A stretch of 64,000 nucleotides of DNA from Streptomyces sp. NBC_01754 (lineage in GTDB: Bacteria; Actinomycetota; Actinomycetes; Streptomycetales; Streptomycetaceae): positions 3,596,001 to 3,660,000 of the forward strand of contig NZ_CP109132.1 of the NCBI RefSeq assembly GCF_035918015.1, read 5' to 3'. A program made the position numbers and the translations under genes. Position 1 is the stretch's first letter, and the number at the start of each line of letters is the position of its first letter. Positions 24,019 to 33,472 of this stretch are shown in pieces. The notes beneath the pieces are model-generated. The model searched no databases and had not been told where the DNA came from. It saw only the letters and a list, made by a program, of their open reading frames with translations.

Positions 24019-24261
24019 ATGGGCGAGAAGGACATCATCGAGAACATCGGCGGGCTGGTCGCGGAGGAACGCGACCTGCGCGCCCGTTCCACGCTGGACG
24101 GCCTCTCCGACGAGGAACGCTCCCGTCTGCGCGAGGTGGAGATCCGGCTCGACCAGTGCTGGGACCTGCTGCGGCAGCGCCGGGCGCTGAGCGAGTTCGG
24201 CGACGACCCGTCGAAGGCGACGGTCCGCCCCGCCGACGAGGTGGAGGACTACCGCGGCTGA
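24019..24261 (+). CDS. DUF2630 family small helical protein
   Basis: 80 aa. LSDEERSRLREVEIRLDQCWDLLRQRRALSEFGDDP (about residues 31-66) is the conserved core of this actinobacterial family, predicted to be mostly helix or coiled coil. The ATG at 24019 follows GAGGAG. Its function is unknown. The region from 23875 to 24018 holds only its promoter. Confidence 0.85.
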   Translation: MGEKDIIENIGGLVAEERDLRARSTLDGLSDEERSRLREVEIRLDQCWDLLRQRRALSEFGDDPSKATVRPADEVEDYRG

Positions 24262-24298
24262 CCCGCGGAGCCGGGAACCCGCCCGCTGCCCGTCCGTG

Positions 24299-24727
24299 TC
24301 AGGAACCGGTGCCCCGGCCCCTGCGGGAGTCGTGCCGTCCGGCGCCCTGGAGGCGTTCGATCTCGCGGCGGTCGCGCTTCGTCGGACGACCGGCGCCGCG
24401 GTCACGGACCGGCACCTGCACCACGGCCTCGCGTGGCGGCGGGGGCGGGCTGTTGTCGGCGTAGCACTCCACGGCGACCGGCGGCCCGACCCGCTTCTTC
24501 ACGATCTTGGAGACGACCACGATCCGGTCCCGCCCCGCGTGCCGGAGCCGCACTTCGTCGCCCGCCCGCAGGTTCTGGGCGGGCTTGGCCCGCTCCCCGT
24601 TGACCCGGACGTGCCCCGCCCGGCAGGCGGCGGCCGCCTCGGAACGGGTCTTCGTCAGCCGGACCGACCAGATCCACACGTCGACCCGGACGCTGCCCTC
24701 GGACTGAGGCGCCTCACCGGAAACCAT
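24299..24727 (-). CDS. S4-domain RNA-binding protein, HslR/Hsp15-like
   Basis: 142 aa. The S4 domain spans about residues 12-75 (RVDVWIWSVRLTKTRSEAAAACRAGHVRVNG). The basic tail contains the conserved GRPTKRDRREIERL. Hsp15 relatives bind 50S subunits carrying stalled peptidyl-tRNA, and this protein is presumably a ribosome-associated factor. The ATG at 24727 starts the gene. It is convergent with the DUF2630 gene. Confidence 0.88.
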   Translation of the reverse strand: MVSGEAPQSEGSVRVDVWIWSVRLTKTRSEAAAACRAGHVRVNGERAKPAQNLRAGDEVRLRHAGRDRIVVVSKIVKKRVGPPVAVECYADNSPPPPPREAVVQVPVRDRGAGRPTKRDRREIERLQGAGRHDSRRGRGTGS

Positions 24728-24830
24728 GGGCCCGACTCTAATGCGGTGAGGCGCCGGGCGGGGGGCGGGAACCGAAGTCGGTCCACGACACCCCCTCCGG
24801 AGCCCGCGACGGCACCGGCCCGGCAGCGGG

Positions 24831-26891
24831 TCAGACGCCGATGTCCGCGCCGTCCTCGCGCCAGACGGCCACGACGGAGGGCCGCACGATCCGCCCCGGG
24901 CCGTCCGGCCAGGTGCTGGCAGGCTTCTCCACGGACGCGCCGTCGACCTCGCCCGGGTGCTGGACCGCGACCAGGACCCTGCGGTCCTGGATCACCGGTC
25001 CGCAGGTCTCCGCCCCGGTCGGCATGGTCAGGAACTGCTTCAGCTCGCCGCGCCGCTCACCCGCGGTCGCCACGCCGAACAGCCCGTCGTGCGAACCGAG
25101 CTGGTTGCCGTCCGTGGAGATCCACAGGTTCCCGTGGTCGTCGAAGGCCACGTTGTCCGGGCAGGAGATCGGGCTGACCTTCTCCTTCGGGAATCCGGAG
25201 AAGTACGTCGACGGGTCGTCCGGGTCGCCCGCGACGAGGAAGAGCCGCCAGGCGAAGCCGTCGCCCGCCGGGTCGTCCCAGTTCTCCGCCAGCTCCAGGA
25301 TCTGGCCGTGCTTGTTGGCGTTGCGCGGGTTGGCCTCGTCCGCACCGGCTCTGCCCGGACCGCCCCGGTCGGTGTTGTTGGTGAGGGCGACGTAGACCCG
25401 GCCCGTACGCGGTGACGGCTCGACGTCCTCGGGCCGGTCCATCTTGGTGGCGCCGACCTTGTCACCGGCCAGGCGTGTGAAGACGTACACCTCCTCGGCG
25501 GTCATCCCGGGGACGTGCGAGGTGTCACCGGTGGCGAGCGGGATCCACACACCGCTGCCGTCGAACTCCCCGTCGGTGGGGAGCTTCCCGCTGCCGTCGA
25601 CCTCCCCGGCGGGCGAGTCGCCGGTCAGCTTGGCGACGTACAGGGTGCCCTCGTCCAGCAGGGTCAGGTTGTGCGCGCGGGCGGCCCGGGAGGTGCCCTT
25701 CCTCATCTTCCTGCCGGAGACGAACTTGTAGAAGTAGTCGAACTTCTCGTCGTCGCCCATGTAGACGACCGGCCGGCCGTCGGCGGTCAGCCGGGGCTGG
25801 GCGGCCTCGTGCTTGAAGCGGCCCAGCGCGGTGCGCTTACGGGGCGTGGAGTCCGGGTCGAACGGGTCGAGTTCGACGACCCAGCCGAAGCGGTGCGCCT
25901 CGTTGGGTTCCTTCGCCAGGTCGAAGCGCCGGTCGAACCTCTCCCACTTGCGTTCGGTCTCGCCCGCGCCGATGCCGTAGCGCCTGTCGGTGTCGCTGGA
26001 ACCGTGGGCGAAGTACTGGTTGAAGTTCTCCTCGCCGTGCAGCGTGGTGCCCCACGGGGTGGTGCCGCCCGCGCAGTTGTTCAGGGTGCCCAGGACCCTG
26101 CGGCCGGTGCGGTCGGCGGAGGTACGCAGCAGCGGGCTGCCCGCGGCCGGCCCGGTGACCTGGAACACGCTGGTCGCGGTGAGCCGGCGGTTCAGCGGGT
26201 GCCGGGTGACCGGGGAGAGCTTGCCGCCGCGGTGCTCCTCCTGCACCACGACCACGGAGAGTCCGTGCGCCGCCCACGCGATCTCGACCTGCTCACGGGT
26301 CGGAGCGGCCGGATCGTATCCACGGAACATGAGGTTCTCGTCCGTGTACTCGTGGTTGGCGACCAGCACCTGACGGCCACGCTCGCCCGGGAGCGGCAGC
26401 AGGGACAGGAAGTCGTTGTTGTAACCGAACTGGCCCGCCTGCGCCTTGGCGGTCTGCTTGTCCGGGTGGAAGGCCGGGACCCCGCGCAGAATCGGTTCGC
26501 CCCAGCGGATCACCACGTTCTGGCTGTAGCCGTCGGGGACGGTGACCTTGTCGCGGGTGTTGGGTGCCACCGGCACGAAGCGCAGGCCGCGGGCGCCGGA
26601 CGCGGTGGGACCGGGCTTCTTCCCGGGGTGGCCCGCGAGCGGCGCGGCCACGGCCTGCGGGGCGGCCGCCCCGGTGAGGGTGGCGGTCCCGGCGGCGGCC
26701 GCGACGGTCACCACCGCGGCGGCGCGCATCATCGACCGGCGCGAGAGCGCACCGGCGATCACGTCGCCGGCGTACGCGTTGTCGCTGGTGTTCGGTACTT
26801 CCTGGAAGCAGGCGTCCCCGCAGCGATAGCGGCAGGTCAGCGCCGAGCGCCCGCCGGGGTGCGAGCCGCTGAGCGGCAGCATTTTCCGCAC
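24831..26891 (-). CDS. PhoX-family alkaline phosphatase, Tat-exported
   Basis: 686 aa. SRRSMMRAAAVV near residues 51-62 is a twin-arginine-type signal located unusually far from the start, as in other PhoX proteins. The mature part contains LNNCAGGTTPWGTTLHGEEN near 266-285, YMGDDEKFDYFYKFVS near 364-379 and RPEDVEPSP near 478, the calcium/iron-binding segments of PhoX. It should release phosphate from organic phosphates outside the cell. A GTG at 26891 with GGAGGG 9 nt upstream is preferred. A PHO box precedes it, consistent with PhoR-PhoP control. Confidence 0.9.
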   Translation of the reverse strand: MRKMLPLSGSHPGGRSALTCRYRCGDACFQEVPNTSDNAYAGDVIAGALSRRSMMRAAAVVTVAAAAGTATLTGAAAPQAVAAPLAGHPGKKPGPTASGARGLRFVPVAPNTRDKVTVPDGYSQNVVIRWGEPILRGVPAFHPDKQTAKAQAGQFGYNNDFLSLLPLPGERGRQVLVANHEYTDENLMFRGYDPAAPTREQVEIAWAAHGLSVVVVQEEHRGGKLSPVTRHPLNRRLTATSVFQVTGPAAGSPLLRTSADRTGRRVLGTLNNCAGGTTPWGTTLHGEENFNQYFAHGSSDTDRRYGIGAGETERKWERFDRRFDLAKEPNEAHRFGWVVELDPFDPDSTPRKRTALGRFKHEAAQPRLTADGRPVVYMGDDEKFDYFYKFVSGRKMRKGTSRAARAHNLTLLDEGTLYVAKLTGDSPAGEVDGSGKLPTDGEFDGSGVWIPLATGDTSHVPGMTAEEVYVFTRLAGDKVGATKMDRPEDVEPSPRTGRVYVALTNNTDRGGPGRAGADEANPRNANKHGQILELAENWDDPAGDGFAWRLFLVAGDPDDPSTYFSGFPKEKVSPISCPDNVAFDDHGNLWISTDGNQLGSHDGLFGVATAGERRGELKQFLTMPTGAETCGPVIQDRRVLVAVQHPGEVDGASVEKPASTWPDGPGRIVRPSVVAVWREDGADIGV

Positions 26892-26924
26892 GATGTCCGT
26901 CCCTCCGTCTGTGTGTCGTGGGTG

Positions 26925-26930
26925 ACGCTA
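26925..26930 (-). promoter_or_regulatory. -10 element TAGCGT of the PhoX gene
   Basis: TAGCGT lies about 34 nt upstream of the GTG start on the leftward strand. The PHO box ends about 28 nt further upstream, next to the expected -35. Confidence 0.5.
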
Positions 26931-26957
26931 GGGGCGTCTCCACGCCGCACGACGGAC

Positions 26958-26979
26958 TGCCGGTGAACGGGGGATGAAG
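26958..26979 (-). promoter_or_regulatory. PHO box (two 11-nt direct repeats) of the PhoX gene
   Basis: Read leftwards the units are CTTCATCCCCC and GTTCACCGGCA, spaced exactly 11 nt and close to the streptomycete PhoP unit GTTCACCCGGC. The position just upstream of the -35 region fits activation. Confidence 0.6.
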
Positions 26980-27258
26980 CCCCGGACACCGCCGGCCTTC
27001 CCCGGCCGCGAGGCGTCGGCGTCGCGGCACGGTCGGTCGACAGGGCCGCCCCGGGGGTGTTCCCCGTCTTCCTCCCGCAGCCGCCGGACGTCAACACCGA
27101 GGCACACCAGACCCGGTCGGAGGCCAGTGGGCGCGGGAGCGGGCCGTGCCGCCGGACGGCCGGATCCGGCCGCTAACCTTACGTATCCGCCCTGGCCAGG
27201 GATCAATTCCCGCAGTACGGACATTTGCCGCACCCAACTCTTGCGAAAGGCCTCGCCC

Positions 27259-28794
27259 ATGGGCATCCGGAGCTTGCTGCGTAAGGTGTTCGGCCGCACG
27301 GAACAGGACGAGCCGACCACGGCCACCGTCCCGCCGCAGGCCGAGCGCACCCCGCCCACGGAGCCGGAGCCGGAGAGCGCCTCCTCGGCGTCTCCGGTCC
27401 CTTCGGCCTCTTCGGCCTCTTCGACATCCGAGACCGCGAAGACCTCGGTACCGGCCCCGGCCTCGCCCGCGGACCGGTCCACCACCATCGGCGAGGGGGA
27501 CGGGCCGGCCTCGGACCTGGTGGCCTCGGCGTTCGACAAGCCGTCCACGCCGTCCACTCCCGTCACGCCGACGGTGCCGGCCCAGGGGAAGAGCCCCGAC
27601 ACTTCACCGTCAGAGGCGTCAGAGGCGTCAGAGGCGTCAGAGACCGGGACCCGGGCCGAGCCCAGCACGATCGACGTGGGCCCGGAACCCCAGGCGGAAA
27701 CCGAGCCCCGGCCGAAGCCGGAAACCGAGCCGGAAGCGAAGACCGAGCCGGAAGCGGAGACCGCACCGGAGGCCGAGCCGGAGCCGGCCGCCGAGGTCAT
27801 CGAGATCGTGGCGGCCGCGGCCACCCCCGCCGAACCGGCCGGTGAGCCGAAGGCCGAGGACACCCCGCCCACCGCCACCCCGGAAGCCGCCCCCGCCGAG
27901 GCCGCCACCCCGGCAGCCGCGTCCGACACCCCGCAAGCCGCGTCCGAGGCCGGAGAGACCACCACCCCCGCCACCCCGGAGGCGGCCCCGGAAGCGGCCC
28001 CCGCACCGGAGACGACTCCCGCACCCACCCAGAAGGCGTCCACCCCGAAGGCGGCCACCCCGGAAGCGGCCACCCCCGCGCCCGCGAAGCCCGCCGCCAC
28101 CGCCAAGCCCGCCACCCCGCTCGCCCGGGTCAAGGCCGCAGCACCCGCGCTCGTCGCCCCGTACAAGTCGGCGCAGGCCAAGCTCAAGGCGCACGGACTC
28201 ACCGGGCTGCGGGCCACCGTCTACCTGGTGCTCGACCGGTCCGGCTCCATGCGGCCGTTCTACAAGGACGGCAGCGCCCAGCACCTGGGTGACCGCACCC
28301 TGGCCCTCGCCGCGCACCTTGACGAGAACGCCACCGTGCCGGTGGTGTTCTTCTCGACCGACGTCGACGGCACCGGAGCGGTCGACCTCACCACCCACGA
28401 GGGACGGATCGACGAACTGCACGCCGGGCTCGGCCGGCTGGGGCGCACCAACTACCACCGGGCCGTCGAGGAGATCGTCGCGCACTACGAGAGCTCCGGT
28501 TCCTCGGGCCCGGCGCTCGTCGTCTTCCAGACGGACGGTGCCCCGGACGCCAAGGGGGCGGCCAGGCAGGCCCTGGCGGACGCGGCGCGGCTGCCGCTGT
28601 TCTTCCAGTTCGTCGCGTTCGGCGACGAGGACGCGAAGGCGTTCGACTTCCTGCGCAGGCTGGACGCCCCCAACGCCGGGTTCTTCCACGCGGGGCCCGC
28701 CCCCCGGGACGTACCCGACGCGACGTTCTACCGGGAGGTACTCGCCGGACTGCCCGACTGGGCCGCCACCCGGGGCTTCCTCCTGGAAGACTGA
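27259..28794 (+). CDS. VWA-domain protein with long disordered Ala/Pro/Glu/Thr linker
   Basis: 511 aa. [13 protein letters not shown] at the start looks like a short basic amphipathic helix. Residues about 15-295 are low complexity (repeated EP, AT, AA, and [11 protein letters not shown] from four 9-bp repeats at 27610-27645). From about 313 the protein is a VWA domain of the TerF-like type with the metal site DRSGSM near 328, an [13 protein letters not shown] segment and FQTDGAPD. It probably binds a partner through its MIDAS metal. The ATG at 27259 follows CGAAAGG. Its last 67 bp overlap the facing kinase gene. Confidence 0.85.
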   Translation: MGIRSLLRKVFGRTEQDEPTTATVPPQAERTPPTEPEPESASSASPVPSASSASSTSETAKTSVPAPASPADRSTTIGEGDGPASDLVASAFDKPSTPSTPVTPTVPAQGKSPDTSPSEASEASEASETGTRAEPSTIDVGPEPQAETEPRPKPETEPEAKTEPEAETAPEAEPEPAAEVIEIVAAAATPAEPAGEPKAEDTPPTATPEAAPAEAATPAAASDTPQAASEAGETTTPATPEAAPEAAPAPETTPAPTQKASTPKAATPEAATPAPAKPAATAKPATPLARVKAAAPALVAPYKSAQAKLKAHGLTGLRATVYLVLDRSGSMRPFYKDGSAQHLGDRTLALAAHLDENATVPVVFFSTDVDGTGAVDLTTHEGRIDELHAGLGRLGRTNYHRAVEEIVAHYESSGSSGPALVVFQTDGAPDAKGAARQALADAARLPLFFQFVAFGDEDAKAFDFLRRLDAPNAGFFHAGPAPRDVPDATFYREVLAGLPDWAATRGFLLED

Positions 28795-29984
28795 CCCACC
28801 GGCAGCCGTACGGCCACGGCGAGCCCGCCCCCCGGGCAGGGTTCCGCCGTGGCCCTACCGCCGTGGGCCACCGCGATGGACCGTACGATCGACAGCCCGA
28901 GCCCCGAGCCCTGGCCCATCCGGTCCCGCCCCTCCCCCCGCCGGAACGGCTGGAAGAACCCGGCGATGTCCGACTCGGCGACCTTCTGCCCGGTGTTGCG
29001 GACCACCAGGACGCCGTCCGCCGACAGCGAGACGTCCACCGATCCGCCGGACACGTTGTACCGGACGGCGTTGGACAGCAGATTCGCCGTCAGCTGCGCC
29101 AGCAGCTGACGATTCCCCCGTACGACACAGGGCTCGACGGAGACCGCGACCTCCGGGCGCGGCCCCGGCCGCCCCGTCGGCACGGGCCGCGCGGACTCCT
29201 CCACGACCACCCGCGCCAGGTCGACGTCCTCGCACTCGCTGTTCGCCAGCCCCCGCTCGCTGCGCGCCAGCACGAGCAGCCCCTCGATGACCCGTTCACT
29301 GCGCCGGTTGTTGTCCAGCAGCGTCTGCCGGGTCCGTACCAGGTCCTCCGGGGACGGGTCGTCGAGCCCGATCTGGATCGCGGCCCGCTGGGTGGCCAGC
29401 GGGGTCCGCAGTTCGTGCGAGGCGTTCGCGATGAACCGCCGCTGGCTGTCGAACGCCTTCTCCAGACGGGCCAGCAGCGCGTCCAGCGTCTCGCCGAGCT
29501 CCTTCAGTTCGTCGTCCGGCCCGCCCGCCGCGATCCGCTCGTGCAGGGTGTGCTCGGAGAGCCTGCGGGCCTTCGCCGTCATCGCGTGGACGGGCCGCAG
29601 CACCCGCCCCGCCGTCCACCAGCCGACCCCGACCGCGCACCCCGACATGACGAGCAGCGCGGCCACCGACCAGTACAGGAGTTCACGGCCGGCGGCGTCG
29701 CTGACGTCGTCGGTGACGTCGTAGACCGTGGGCGGGCCGAGCCGCCCACGGTTGTGCAGCGGGCCGTTCACCGCGAAGCCCGGCTGGGCGACCGCGGCCG
29801 AGTCGGCGATGGCGCGCGCCTGCGAATCGGTGCCGGCGCGCGAGGCCAGATTGACCGTGGTGAGCAGCGCCGTGCCGAGTACCAGGAACACCCCGCCGTA
29901 CACCAGGGCGATGCGCGTCCGGATCGTGGTGTGCCGGGCCGAGGCCGCCTCGGTCGTCCGGGAGAACTTCGGCAGCCGGATCAC
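28728..29984 (-). CDS. two-component sensor histidine kinase
   Basis: 418 aa. TM1 lies at about residues 24-46, followed by a short extracytoplasmic loop, TM2 at about 100-122 and a HAMP domain. HisKA contains the phospho-acceptor His in [13 protein letters not shown] near 190, and the ATPase has the N box ([13 protein letters not shown]) and G box ([11 protein letters not shown]). The GTG at 29984 overlaps the response regulator stop as GTGA. The signal is unknown. The 3' end runs 67 bp into the convergent VWA gene. Confidence 0.93.
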   Translation of the reverse strand: MIRLPKFSRTTEAASARHTTIRTRIALVYGGVFLVLGTALLTTVNLASRAGTDSQARAIADSAAVAQPGFAVNGPLHNRGRLGPPTVYDVTDDVSDAAGRELLYWSVAALLVMSGCAVGVGWWTAGRVLRPVHAMTAKARRLSEHTLHERIAAGGPDDELKELGETLDALLARLEKAFDSQRRFIANASHELRTPLATQRAAIQIGLDDPSPEDLVRTRQTLLDNNRRSERVIEGLLVLARSERGLANSECEDVDLARVVVEESARPVPTGRPGPRPEVAVSVEPCVVRGNRQLLAQLTANLLSNAVRYNVSGGSVDVSLSADGVLVVRNTGQKVAESDIAGFFQPFRRGEGRDRMGQGSGLGLSIVRSIAVAHGGRATAEPCPGGGLAVAVRLPVGQSSRRKPRVAAQSGSPASTSR

Positions 29985-30673
29985 AGGGCGTACCCCGCGC
30001 CCTGAACGGTGCGGATCAGCGCGGGCTCTCCCAGCTCGGAACACAGGCTGCTCACGCAGACCTGGACCACACCGGCCTGGGGCGGCTCCCCGCCCGACCG
30101 GAACTGGGGGCTCGGGGAGGGGTCGGCGTTCGCGTCCCAGGCGCGCTCCAGCAGCTCATCCGCGCTGACGGGGGCACCGTCGGCCTCCAGCAGCAGTTGC
30201 AGCACGGTGAACTCCTTCGGCGAGAGGTCCAGGGCGCGGCCGTCCCGGGTGGCGACCCGCCGCACGCTGTCCAGCCTGATGCCGTGCCGTTCCAGCTGGG
30301 GCGGCACGGGGCGGGCGCCGCGGCGGCGCAACGCCCGTACCCGGGAGACCAGCTCGGGGAACTCGAAGGGCTTGGTGACGTAGTCGTCGGCGCCCAGGTC
30401 GAGCCCTTCCACCCGGTCCTCCGTGGTCCCCGACGCCGTCAGCATCAGGATCTTGGTGCGGGAGCCGGTGGCCACCAGCCGCCGCGCCACGTCGTCGCCG
30501 TGCACCCGGGGCAGATCGCGGTCCAGCACGACGACGTCGTAGTCGTGCAGCCCCAGGTAGGCCAGCGCGGCGTCCCCGCTGTAGACGGTGTCGACGGCGA
30601 ACCCCGCCCGCCGCAGTCCGGTGGCGACGAGCTCCGCCAGGATCTCCTCGTCCTCGGCGACCAGTACCCGCAT
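29981..30673 (-). CDS. OmpR/PhoB-family response regulator with an insertion in its DNA-binding domain
   Basis: 230 aa. The receiver has acidic pocket AEDEE, phospho-acceptor Asp51 (VVVLDRDLP) and Lys101. The winged helix begins with LDLSPKEFTVLQLLLE. Between the ERAWDANADP segment and the recognition helix there is an extra stretch, about residues 186-200 (PSPSPQFRSGGEPPQ). The helix itself reads VVQVCVSSLCSELGE, where relatives have basic VRVTVxxLRRKLG. DNA recognition may therefore be altered. The ATG at 30673 is chosen over upstream starts because it begins the canonical MRVLVAEDE. Confidence 0.92.
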   Translation of the reverse strand: MRVLVAEDEEILAELVATGLRRAGFAVDTVYSGDAALAYLGLHDYDVVVLDRDLPRVHGDDVARRLVATGSRTKILMLTASGTTEDRVEGLDLGADDYVTKPFEFPELVSRVRALRRRGARPVPPQLERHGIRLDSVRRVATRDGRALDLSPKEFTVLQLLLEADGAPVSADELLERAWDANADPSPSPQFRSGGEPPQAGVVQVCVSSLCSELGEPALIRTVQGAGYAL

Positions 30674-30784
30674 GGTGTTGTCCCCTGTCTCGTGCACGCG
30701 TACCCACTCCCCCAAGGATGCGTCTTCCGTGCGGGAACAGGCCCTTCCCGGAGACCACCATGGCCGAGGGAGCGTTTACCGAGG

Positions 30785-30813
30785 TGAACGCATCTCCCAC
30801 GGGCCGTTAGGAT
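30785..30813 (+). promoter_or_regulatory. metG promoter giving a probably leaderless mRNA
   Basis: A -10 TAGGAT at 30808-30813 lies 7 nt before the metG ATG, and the -35 is weak (TGAACG at 30785-30790). No SD is present, so transcription likely begins at or next to the start codon. Confidence 0.5.
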
Positions 30814-30820
30814 TTCGACC

Positions 30821-32425
30821 ATGGCGGCCACTGGATCCGAGAAGCAGGGGGCGGCGGCGTACTACGTCTCGACCCCCATCTACTACGTCAACGACGCTCC
30901 TCACCTGGGCCACGCCTACACGACCGTCGCAGGCGACGTGCTCACCCGCTGGCACCGCCAGCGTGGTGAGAAGGTGTGGTACCTCACCGGCACGGACGAG
31001 CACGGTCAGAAGATCATGCGCACGGCCGAGGCGAACGACGTCACGCCCCAGGCCTGGTGCGACAAGCTCGTCGAGGAGGCGTGGAAGCCCCTCTGGGAGC
31101 ATCTGAACATCGCCAACGACGACTTCATCCGTACGACGGAGAAGCGGCACACCGACCGTGTGCAGGAGTTCGTGCAGGACCTGTACGACAAGGACGAGAT
31201 CTACAAGGGCGGTTACGAGGGCCCCTACTGCGTGGGCTGCGAGGAGTACAAGCTCCCCGGCGACCTCGTCGAGGCCGAGGACGGCACCGAGCTGTGCCCG
31301 ATCCACAAGAAGCCGGTGGAGATCCTCAAGGAGGAGAACTACTTCTTCAAGCTCAGCGAGTACGGCCCGAAGCTCCTGGAGTTCTACGCGGCCAACCCCG
31401 GCTTCATCCAGCCCGAGTCGGCGCGCAACGAGGTCGTGAACTTCGTCGAGCAGGGCCTTCAGGACCTCTCGATCTCGCGTTCCACCTTCGACTGGGGTGT
31501 CCCGGTGCCGTGGGACCCCGAGCACGTCATCTACGTGTGGGTCGACGCGCTGCTGAACTACGCGACGGCGGTCGGCTACGGCGCCAACCAGGAGAAGTTC
31601 GACGCCACCTTCCCCGCCGACGTGCACCTGATCGGCAAGGACATCCTCCGCTTCCACTCGGTCATCTGGCCGGCGATGCTGATGGCCCAGGGGCTCCCGC
31701 TGCCCGGCAAGGTCGTCGCCAACGGATGGCTGATGGTCGGCGGCGAGAAGATGTCCAAGTCCAACCTGACGGGCATCAAGCCGCAGGACCTGACCTCGCA
31801 CTTCGGTGTGGACGCCTACCGCTGGTACTTCCTGCGGGCGATCGCCTACGGCAACGACGGGTCGTTCTCCTGGGAGGACTTCGCCGCCCGCTACACCTCC
31901 GAGCTCGCCAACGACTACGGCAACCTCGCCTCCCGCGTGGCGGCCATGGTCGGCAAGTACTTCGGCGGTGCGCTCCCGGAGGCCACGGCCGCCGGCGAGG
32001 CGGAGCAGGCCGTACGGGAGGGGCTCGCGCGGGCCGCCGCCACGGCCGACGAGAAGATCGGCGAGGAGCTGGACTTCCAGTCCGGCATCCTGGCGATCTT
32101 CGACTTCGTGAAGCAGGTCAACGGCTACATCACGGAGCAGGAGCCCTGGAAGGTCGCCAAGGACGACTCCGCCGAGGGCCGGGCCCGGCTCACGACGATC
32201 CTGTACACGGCGGCCGAGTCGCTGCGGGGTGTCGCGGTCCTGCTCAACGCCGTGATGCCGGACACCTCGCAGAAGCTGTGGGAGTCCCTCGGCGCGGAGG
32301 CATCCCTCGGCGCCCTGGCCGACCAGCCGGTGCAGGACGCGGGCCGCTGGGGTCAGCTGCCCGCCGGTGCGACGGTGACCAAGGGCGCGGTGCTCTTCCC
32401 CCGCCTGGAGGAGAAGCCGGCGTAA
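30821..32425 (+). CDS. metG: methionyl-tRNA synthetase
   Basis: 534 aa. YYVSTPIYYVNDAPHLGHAY (residues 14-33) holds the HIGH-type motif. A zinc-knuckle segment includes CVGCEEYKLPGDL and CPIHKKPVE, and EKMSKSN near 308-314 is the KMSKS loop. It lacks a C-terminal tRNA-binding (EMAP) extension, as in other actinobacteria with the short form. It charges initiator and elongator tRNA-Met. No SD precedes the ATG. An 18-bp terminator follows. Confidence 0.98.
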   Translation: MAATGSEKQGAAAYYVSTPIYYVNDAPHLGHAYTTVAGDVLTRWHRQRGEKVWYLTGTDEHGQKIMRTAEANDVTPQAWCDKLVEEAWKPLWEHLNIANDDFIRTTEKRHTDRVQEFVQDLYDKDEIYKGGYEGPYCVGCEEYKLPGDLVEAEDGTELCPIHKKPVEILKEENYFFKLSEYGPKLLEFYAANPGFIQPESARNEVVNFVEQGLQDLSISRSTFDWGVPVPWDPEHVIYVWVDALLNYATAVGYGANQEKFDATFPADVHLIGKDILRFHSVIWPAMLMAQGLPLPGKVVANGWLMVGGEKMSKSNLTGIKPQDLTSHFGVDAYRWYFLRAIAYGNDGSFSWEDFAARYTSELANDYGNLASRVAAMVGKYFGGALPEATAAGEAEQAVREGLARAAATADEKIGEELDFQSGILAIFDFVKQVNGYITEQEPWKVAKDDSAEGRARLTTILYTAAESLRGVAVLLNAVMPDTSQKLWESLGAEASLGALADQPVQDAGRWGQLPAGATVTKGAVLFPRLEEKPA

Positions 32426-32440
32426 CCGCCGCCACGCACA

Positions 32441-32479
32441 ACGAGGGCCCAGGACCGGCTACCGGTCCTGGGCCCTCGT
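32441..32479. terminator. 18-bp perfect hairpin after metG
   Basis: Arms ACGAGGGCCCAGGACCGG and its complement with a 3-nt loop. It lies between metG and the convergent gene ending at 32491, so it can serve both. Confidence 0.88.
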
Positions 32480-32490
32480 CCGTACGGGGA

Positions 32491-33270
32491 TCACCTGCCC
32501 AGGGACGTGGCGTCCCCCATCACGATCACCGGGTGCTTCGCGGGGTCCAGGGTGCGCAGGAGTTCTGTCATCCGGTCCTCGGGGAGCGAGACGCATCCCT
32601 GGGTGGGACCGCCGTGGTCCACATGGAGCCAGATGCCGCCGCCCCGCTCGTCCCCGAGCGGCCGGGTGCGGTCCAGCGGACTGACACCCGGGACCCGGTT
32701 GTAGTTGATGGCGATGACGTAGTCGAAGGAGCCGTCGAGCGGCTCCCCCAGGAAGCCTTCGCCGCTCACCGCGAAGCGACGGCTTTCGTCGTACGGGAGC
32801 AGCGCGCCCGGGTCCGGGAGGCGGCCGCCCGCGTCGGTGAGGCCGAACACCCCCACGGGTGAGCGGAGGTCTTCCGCGACATGGTGATCGGCCCAGCCCT
32901 TCATCCCGTTGTGAGCGGCCCACGGACCGGCCACGGATTTCCAGCCGGTGGTGTCGTCACGGGTGTACACCGAGATCGCCGAGCGGTTGGAGTCGGCGCC
33001 GTCACCGGTCACCACGACCGCCTGGCGGGCCTCGGCCGGGATCCGCGCCCGGGTCTGCGGGCCCAGCGCCGGGATCTCGGCCGGTGGGGCGGGTACCGCG
33101 GCGACGGAGGTGGGGGGCAGCGCGGACGGAGACTCGGACGGCCACATCGCGGATTCGGGACCGGCGGCGCCACCGGGGGCGGAGGAGGGCTCCGCCGCCC
33201 CGGCGGAGCAGCCGGCGACCAGCAGGAACAGGGCGACGAACAGGACGTACGGACGGCGTAGGACGGACAC
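32491..33270 (-). CDS. L,D-transpeptidase (YkuD)-like lipoprotein
   Basis: 259 aa. FVALFLLVAGCSAG near residues 10-23 is a lipobox signal, so the protein should be lipid-anchored outside the membrane. A Pro/Ala/Ser linker follows. The C-terminal domain has WLHVDHGGPTQGCVSLPEDRM, the HxxxxxxxxGC active-site pattern of YkuD enzymes with the catalytic Cys near 232. It may form 3-3 peptidoglycan cross-links or act as a peptidase of that fold. The GTG at 33270 follows GAGGAG. Confidence 0.85.
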   Translation of the reverse strand: MSVLRRPYVLFVALFLLVAGCSAGAAEPSSAPGGAAGPESAMWPSESPSALPPTSVAAVPAPPAEIPALGPQTRARIPAEARQAVVVTGDGADSNRSAISVYTRDDTTGWKSVAGPWAAHNGMKGWADHHVAEDLRSPVGVFGLTDAGGRLPDPGALLPYDESRRFAVSGEGFLGEPLDGSFDYVIAINYNRVPGVSPLDRTRPLGDERGGGIWLHVDHGGPTQGCVSLPEDRMTELLRTLDPAKHPVIVMGDATSLGR

Positions 33271-33426
33271 GGTGCGCGGCTCCTCGTGAGGGGGCGGTCG
33301 CTGTCTTCTCGGTGGCAGTCTTTGCCGGGCCCGGCTGGACCGAATCCGAACCGGGGCCATCCGGCTGTACCCCGTGTACCCGCCCTCCGCCAAGTCCCGC
33401 ACCGCCGCGCACACCTGTCCGGGCCG

Positions 33427-33472
33427 CACGTGAAACAGTCCCCGGCCGGGCGGCCGGGGACTGTTTCACGTG
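33427..33472. terminator. 21-bp perfect hairpin downstream of aspS
   Basis: The arms begin with CACGTGAAACAG on the left and end with CTGTTTCACGTG on the right, with a GGGC loop. It lies 25-70 nt beyond the aspS stop and should end that transcript. The outer ends are parS half-sites, see 33462-33477. Confidence 0.8.

Larger units (their letters stand above)
26892..27258. other. 367-bp divergent promoter region between PhoX and VWA genes
   Basis: Contains the leftward PhoX -10 and PHO box (listed separately). Its right half (27160-27258) must hold the VWA gene promoter, but I see no clear -10/-35 pair there. No coding potential is evident. Confidence 0.6.

Noticed and set aside
26928..28217. 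Leftward ORF opposite the VWA gene, rich in Ala/Gly/Val/Ser
   Set aside because: It mirrors the low-complexity linker of the VWA protein and has no recognisable domain. It also crosses the divergent promoter region.
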